From positions 267,168 to 298,504 of the forward strand of contig JAHBMJ010004061.1 in NCBI GenBank assembly GCA_018398765.1: a stretch of 31,337 nucleotides of DNA, read 5' to 3'. The position numbers were made by a program, and so were the translations under genes. Below the pieces are notes generated by a model that worked only from the letters and a program-made list of their open reading frames with translations, was not told where the DNA came from and searched no databases. The stretch comes from Chromera velia. Lineage: Eukaryota; Sar; Chromeraceae. Of the stretch, positions 21,229 through 31,337 are shown in pieces. Within the stretch, counting starts at the first letter, position 1. Each line of letters opens with the position of its first letter.

Positions 21229-21478
21229 CATAAAAGAAAGCGAAGAAAGGTGGAAGTGAAGAGAGGGAAGGAACGAAGGGATAGGAAGAGAGAGGCAAGG
21301 AGCAGCCTTTGCAGGCCACAACTGTTGCAATACTCCGGAGAAGCATTAAAGGAGGACATTGGAGGAGAGTGCAACACAGAGGGAGGGAGGGATAGAGGGG
21401 AAGAGGGTCCACAAGTGAGAAGAGGATGGAGGGAACATGTGCTCCCTCCCCCTCCCTCTCTCTTCTCGTCTGTCAAGT

Positions 21479-24400
21479 TCATCCGTTGACAGTCGTTTCG
21501 GCATCGCTGCGTCTCCTTTCCTTCCCTCGAACGGTCGCCCCAGGCTCTGACGTTGCAGCGATATCCGAATCTCCCTGCGGGTCCCTGTCTCCTCCCTCTC
21601 TTCTTCTTTTCCCATCTTCCGCTTCCTCCGTCCCCCCGCTCCCCGTTCCCTTCTCCATTTCCCTCTGCTGTCTCTGTTGATGAAGTCTGTGCCTCTCGAC
21701 GGTCTCGGGAAAGAAGGGCGACACGTTCACAGGAAGCCCCCGAGTCTCGAGAATGTTCGCCCACACAAACATCGCACCAAGGAACGACATCCCTGCACGC
21801 TCTCTCTCAGTCACACAAGCAGGCAGACAGGCAGGCAGACAAATAGACAAGAAGACAACCGACGTCAATGAAATTCGATCCTGGAGCACACGGAAGGGCT
21901 TAGCTTCGGTGGCATGCAACCAGTGAGGCTCTACAAACCTATCACTGAGGATGTGGCCCCCTTTTACGACTGCGTGGACAAGAAGAAAGACCAGAACCAA
22001 GTTGAAGAGGCAGAAAAGAGGCCCGAAGGAGTGAGAACAGAAAGCAGCATGATAGAAGCAGTGCAGAATGGCCATGAAAGCGAAAACCTTTGCCCGGTTG
22101 CACCCAGTCACTCTCCCTTTCTCTGGTCCTTCTCTCTGAGAGAATGATGGGGAAGCACGAGCCACGCAACGTCGCTTCTCTTTTTCTCCTCTTCGGTACC
22201 CGTCAAACAGTGACGCAGAGAAGTAGCAAGAGAGGGAAAGACTGACCGCAGAACAACGTGAACGTCAAAACGCTGGACATGAACGACGAAGCGAACACAG
22301 TCCCGATCGTTGCTGCCCAGTTGACCCCGCAGGCCAACGAGAGAGCCTGCCCCTTTGCTTCACCAACAAACATCTCCGACAAGTAAATCCACACAACCGG
22401 GCCCATTGAAATCGCAAACGCGACAATGAATCCGGCAACGCCAATCACTGCGACTGCAGAGACTGCCGTTTGAGAGACTGGGGACCCAGACGCGATGGCA
22501 ATAAAGAGAACTGCCGGCACGACCAGAGCCACCCCTTGCCCGAGATTACCTAGAAACAACAGACGCTTTCTGCCCATTGTCTCAACCAAACGGGATGCAA
22601 AAAGGGTCGTCACTAGATTCAGGACGGTGACACCCAGGGAGGCCAGAGACGCGTAAAAGCCAGTCACCCCTGACTTTGCAAAGATCGCATTGGATCTCGA
22701 AATCACAACGTTGACCCCCGAGAACTGCTGAAACGCTGAGAGCATACAACCTATAGCGATCGCACGGAAATAGGTGTTATTGCAAAGCGCTTCTCTGAGG
22801 GATCGGACCCCCATTGCCCCCGTTTTGTCATCCTCCTCCTCCTCCGTCTCCTTCGTCTTCTCGGCATCATCTGCCGACTGAATGAGTGCCGGGGGAGACT
22901 GTCCGGGAGGAGTTGACGAGACGAGTTGTGAACTTTCGATTAGTGTGAGGTCCGTTGGGGAGGTGTCAATCCCCTTTTTCTGTCCTCCCTCCTCTCTGTC
23001 TGTACCCCTGCCCCCTTCTCCTCCCTGCTCAATATCGGCAGGAGCAACAATCTGACCTGCCGTCAGCGTTCGCTTTTCTTTTTGTTCATCCTTCTCCTCT
23101 ACTCCCCCTCCTCTGCTGGCATTCAACGCCGCATTGAAAGCGACCGTGGCCTGGCTGGGTCCGTAAATCTCTACGAACACCGACCGTGCTTCATCAAGTC
23201 TACCAGAGCCAATCAGAAATGTGGGGGTTTCGAATCTGTAACACATCAGGAGAAGTACCGCTTGCACAAAGGCAACAGCGGCTCCAAAAACATATGTAAC
23301 CCGCCACCAGAGAAAGTCAAACTCCCTCAGGTCTGCACTCCCGTCCTCGGCCGTCTCCTGACGAATCGGAAGACCAACCGCAATGCCCACGACAATACCA
23401 ACAGTCAACATCAATTGGTGATACACCCTGCAAGCACAAGATTCAATTTGGTTTTGTGTTTTTCGGAATCATCGACGAACAGGCATATCTCTCGAACTTG
23501 AATATCATGAGCAGCTCGTTCTCTTGCTGTGGAGCTTGACGACAGGGCAGAAAATACTGCTTCAACACCCGCTTCACCTTTCACTTTGTCTGAAATCTCA
23601 CGCTGTTCGCCCCCCACTTTCTTGCCAAAGCACTCTCTGCCCCACCCTGTCACCCATGTAGTAACCAACCCGTAGTGTCCCTTCGCCTCTGGGGGTGCCA
23701 CCTCTGTGATGTAGCTGGGCACTGCCACCGTCACAATCCCCACAGAGTACCCAGAAATGAACCTGCCAAGGTCGAAAAGCCACTCAAAGGGACTGAAAAT
23801 GCAAATTAAAGCCCCTCCAATGAAACCAACGCAGTTGAACAACATAGTCCTCCTCCGCCCCCAACGGAGAAAGTAGGCAGCTGTCAGGCTCCCCGCCGCT
23901 GCACCGACAAGACATACAAAGCTCAGTGAGGAATCAGACAAAAAGGAAAACATTTGGTGCCGCATGCAGAAAGCGGGAGCAATGAGGATGCATATACTCT
24001 CCAAATTCAATCACAAATTATTGCCCAGCGAGGGGACCAAAGGAGAAGGATTCACAGAGAGAGGGTGAATGGGAGCAGGGTAGGACTGAGCTACATAAGA
24101 AAAAAGACGAGAGAAGTGTCTGCCTGCTGCGAATGATCCAGCTGGAGGAAATGAGAGACAGCGACGCAGGAAACAGAACAACAGGGACAGGATGGCGAAT
24201 AAGGCTGAATGGAGAAAAAGCGAGGCAGGAAGGGAAGAGACTCGGTGGGATGGAGTCATTCACACCTCAGCAAAGCGGCAGAACCAGTAGGAGGGGGATT
24301 GGGGTCTGAAGGTGTATGAGGGCCAGAACGGAAGTTGCAGGTGGCCCCGATCACAGTGCGGAGTCAACCAACTGACCGGCTCCTACAAACACCATCGTGT

Positions 24401-24617
24401 TCATCAGGGCTTGGTGGGTGTCTGCACTTTGACCGTCTCCCCACTGGAAGAAGTGATTCACCACGGGCCATACTGTGTTCATCACCGCCATGTTAAATCC
24501 GAAATTGAAAGATCCCAGGGAGGCCGTGATGACCGCACCCTTCACGACATCTTTTCTGTACGAAGACTGAGAATCAGTGCATGCCCCGCGCGGTGGCACG
24601 GGTTCTGTTTCGTCCAT
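21479..24617 (-). CDS. MFS sugar porter family transporter, four exons
   Basis: Exons (high to low): 24617-24377, 23898-23670, 23427-22247, 21792-21479. They are in phase and give 654 residues. Landmarks of the sugar porter (GLUT/HXT-like) family appear in order: TM1 ASLGSFNFGFNMAVMN, TM2 leading into LRWGRRR, the TM4 region GRFISGYSVGIVTVAVPSYI with TEVAPPEAKG, then QQFSGVN in TM7, VETMGRKRLLF, GPVVWIYLSEMF in TM10 and, after TM12, LETRG where the family has PETKG. Twelve membrane segments can be traced. The cytoplasmic loop between TM6 and TM7 carries an extra acidic, low-complexity stretch of roughly 120 residues (ETEEEEDDK near its end). The C-terminal tail (about 80 residues) is charged and glutamine-rich. 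Substrate is probably a hexose, not provable here. Start: the ATG at 24617; an upstream GTG in frame is not used. Intron 3 (454 bases) is open in other frames. Confidence 0.9.
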
Positions 24618-25382
24618 CTTTTTGTCTGACCTGACCTGACTCACTTAATCACTCATTTACTCGCAACGCTGCGACATACAAACCAACAAGGAAGATACAA
24701 GCAGTCACCAGCGATTCGATCTCGGTCTTTTGATCTTCATATACATCTACAGCAGAATTCAGTATTCACATGGTATAAAGCGGGGTAGGGCAACGGGACA
24801 GAACCAAAAAGATGGGAAGACGTTGGGTGACACGTACTCTTCAATTTGATGGAGAGTTGATTGAAGGAAAGGAAAGGCACGATAAAGGCACGTACGGAAA
24901 GACGGACACAGCATACTGGGCATCTCAGGCTGCATGACTTTTGAACGCGCGGTCTGCATCTGCTGTGACGTTGCATTGACGTTGCATGCAGAAGCCGCCG
25001 CGGCGTCCCTCCGGCGCGCGGCTCCGCGGGGCCGGCCCCCCTAATCAGAGGCTCTGATCATGGCAGGTATTGGCAGGTTCACAAAATTCCCCAATTTGCG
25101 ATGGGCAGTGAACATTTCCTGTGGACGTCTCTGTCAGACAATCTGTCTTTCAGTCGGCCAGCCCTTTTGCAGAACTAACCGTGGTGTGCGTCTTGACACG
25201 TTGTTGACCTTTGTGACGGAATTTCTGACACTCCTTAATTGATCCCTTTGCCGTCTCCTAGCTTGACTTCCTTCACTATCCGGTCGTTCTACTTTCTGAT
25301 CGACCTTCAGTCCACGCTTGTGTGAAAAGAGAAGCGGACGCAAGCTTGGCCTTTTTGAGCAAGCGAACGCAAAGGCTCAACG
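24618..25382. promoter_or_regulatory. Shared upstream spacer of the transporter and Ku70
   Basis: The 765 bases separate two divergent start codons. There is a tandem GACGTTGCAT pair at 24967-24986, a GC-rich island at 24990-25040 in otherwise balanced sequence, and a perfect short hairpin ATCAGAG-G-CTCTGAT just right of the island (about 25043-25057). No clear TATA box is seen. Confidence 0.35.

Positions 25383-31337
<5,955 letters not shown>

Larger units (their letters stand above)
18171..21478. other. Repeat-bearing spacer downstream of the sugar transporter
   Basis: About 3.3 kb of mixed composition. Several frames stay open for 60-130 codons on either strand, but they overlap each other, are biased by simple repeats, and match nothing I recognise. 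The stretch nearest 21478 should contain the 3' untranslated region of the transporter. Confidence 0.5.

Noticed and set aside
21942-22169. Hydrophobic frames in transporter intron 3 as extra membrane segments
   Set aside because: The exon beginning at 21792 supplies the final membrane segment and the LETRG motif in phase. Including the extra stretch would break the family alignment.

Overview
The window looks like a nuclear contig of a protist. Its genes carry many short spliceosomal introns, with GT donors and mostly TGCAG acceptors. The proteins are eukaryote-specific: meiotic MSH4, Ku70, a GH1 beta-glucosidase and an MFS sugar porter. The intron-rich layout, long spacers, chromovirus retrotransposon and plant-like initiator-tRNA primer site would fit an alveolate alga such as a chromerid. 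That assignment is a guess from general character and was not tested by any search.

Layout: 1-700 is AT-rich flank. 701-6839 is a nearly full-length but dead Ty3/gypsy chromovirus on the minus strand: 5' LTR 6600-6839, primer binding site, gag, zinc knuckle, protease, RT-RNase H, integrase, chromodomain, 3' LTR 701-995. 7183-10756 (minus) is a nine-exon GH1 glycosidase. 11699-15661 (plus) is a fifteen-exon MSH4. 15662-21478 is a gene-poor 5.8 kb spacer with tandem repeats, MITE-like fragments, microsatellites and one three-way-junction RNA-like sequence. 21479-24617 (minus) is a four-exon sugar transporter. From 25383 to the window end (plus) is Ku70, cut off before its C-terminus; the last 20 bases are a G run.

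The four cellular genes form two head-to-head pairs (GH1/MSH4 and transporter/Ku70), each sharing one upstream spacer. MSH4 and Ku70 both act on DNA double-strand breaks: MSH4 stabilises meiotic recombination intermediates, and Ku70 is half of the Ku ring that starts end joining. I see no sign that they are linked functionally beyond proximity. All exon models are hand-built. Every exon junction keeps reading phase, and the resulting proteins (495, 833 and 654 residues, and 581 residues so far for Ku70) fit their families.

The most interesting points are: a transition-only decay pattern in the retrotransposon; a majority of splice donors with C at position +3; a degenerate hammerhead-like fold at 16476-16578; inverted-repeat mini-elements around 16.9 and 17.8 kb; and residue changes in otherwise intact enzymes (GH1 TESG, MSH4 P-loop, Ku70 lacking the human lyase lysine).
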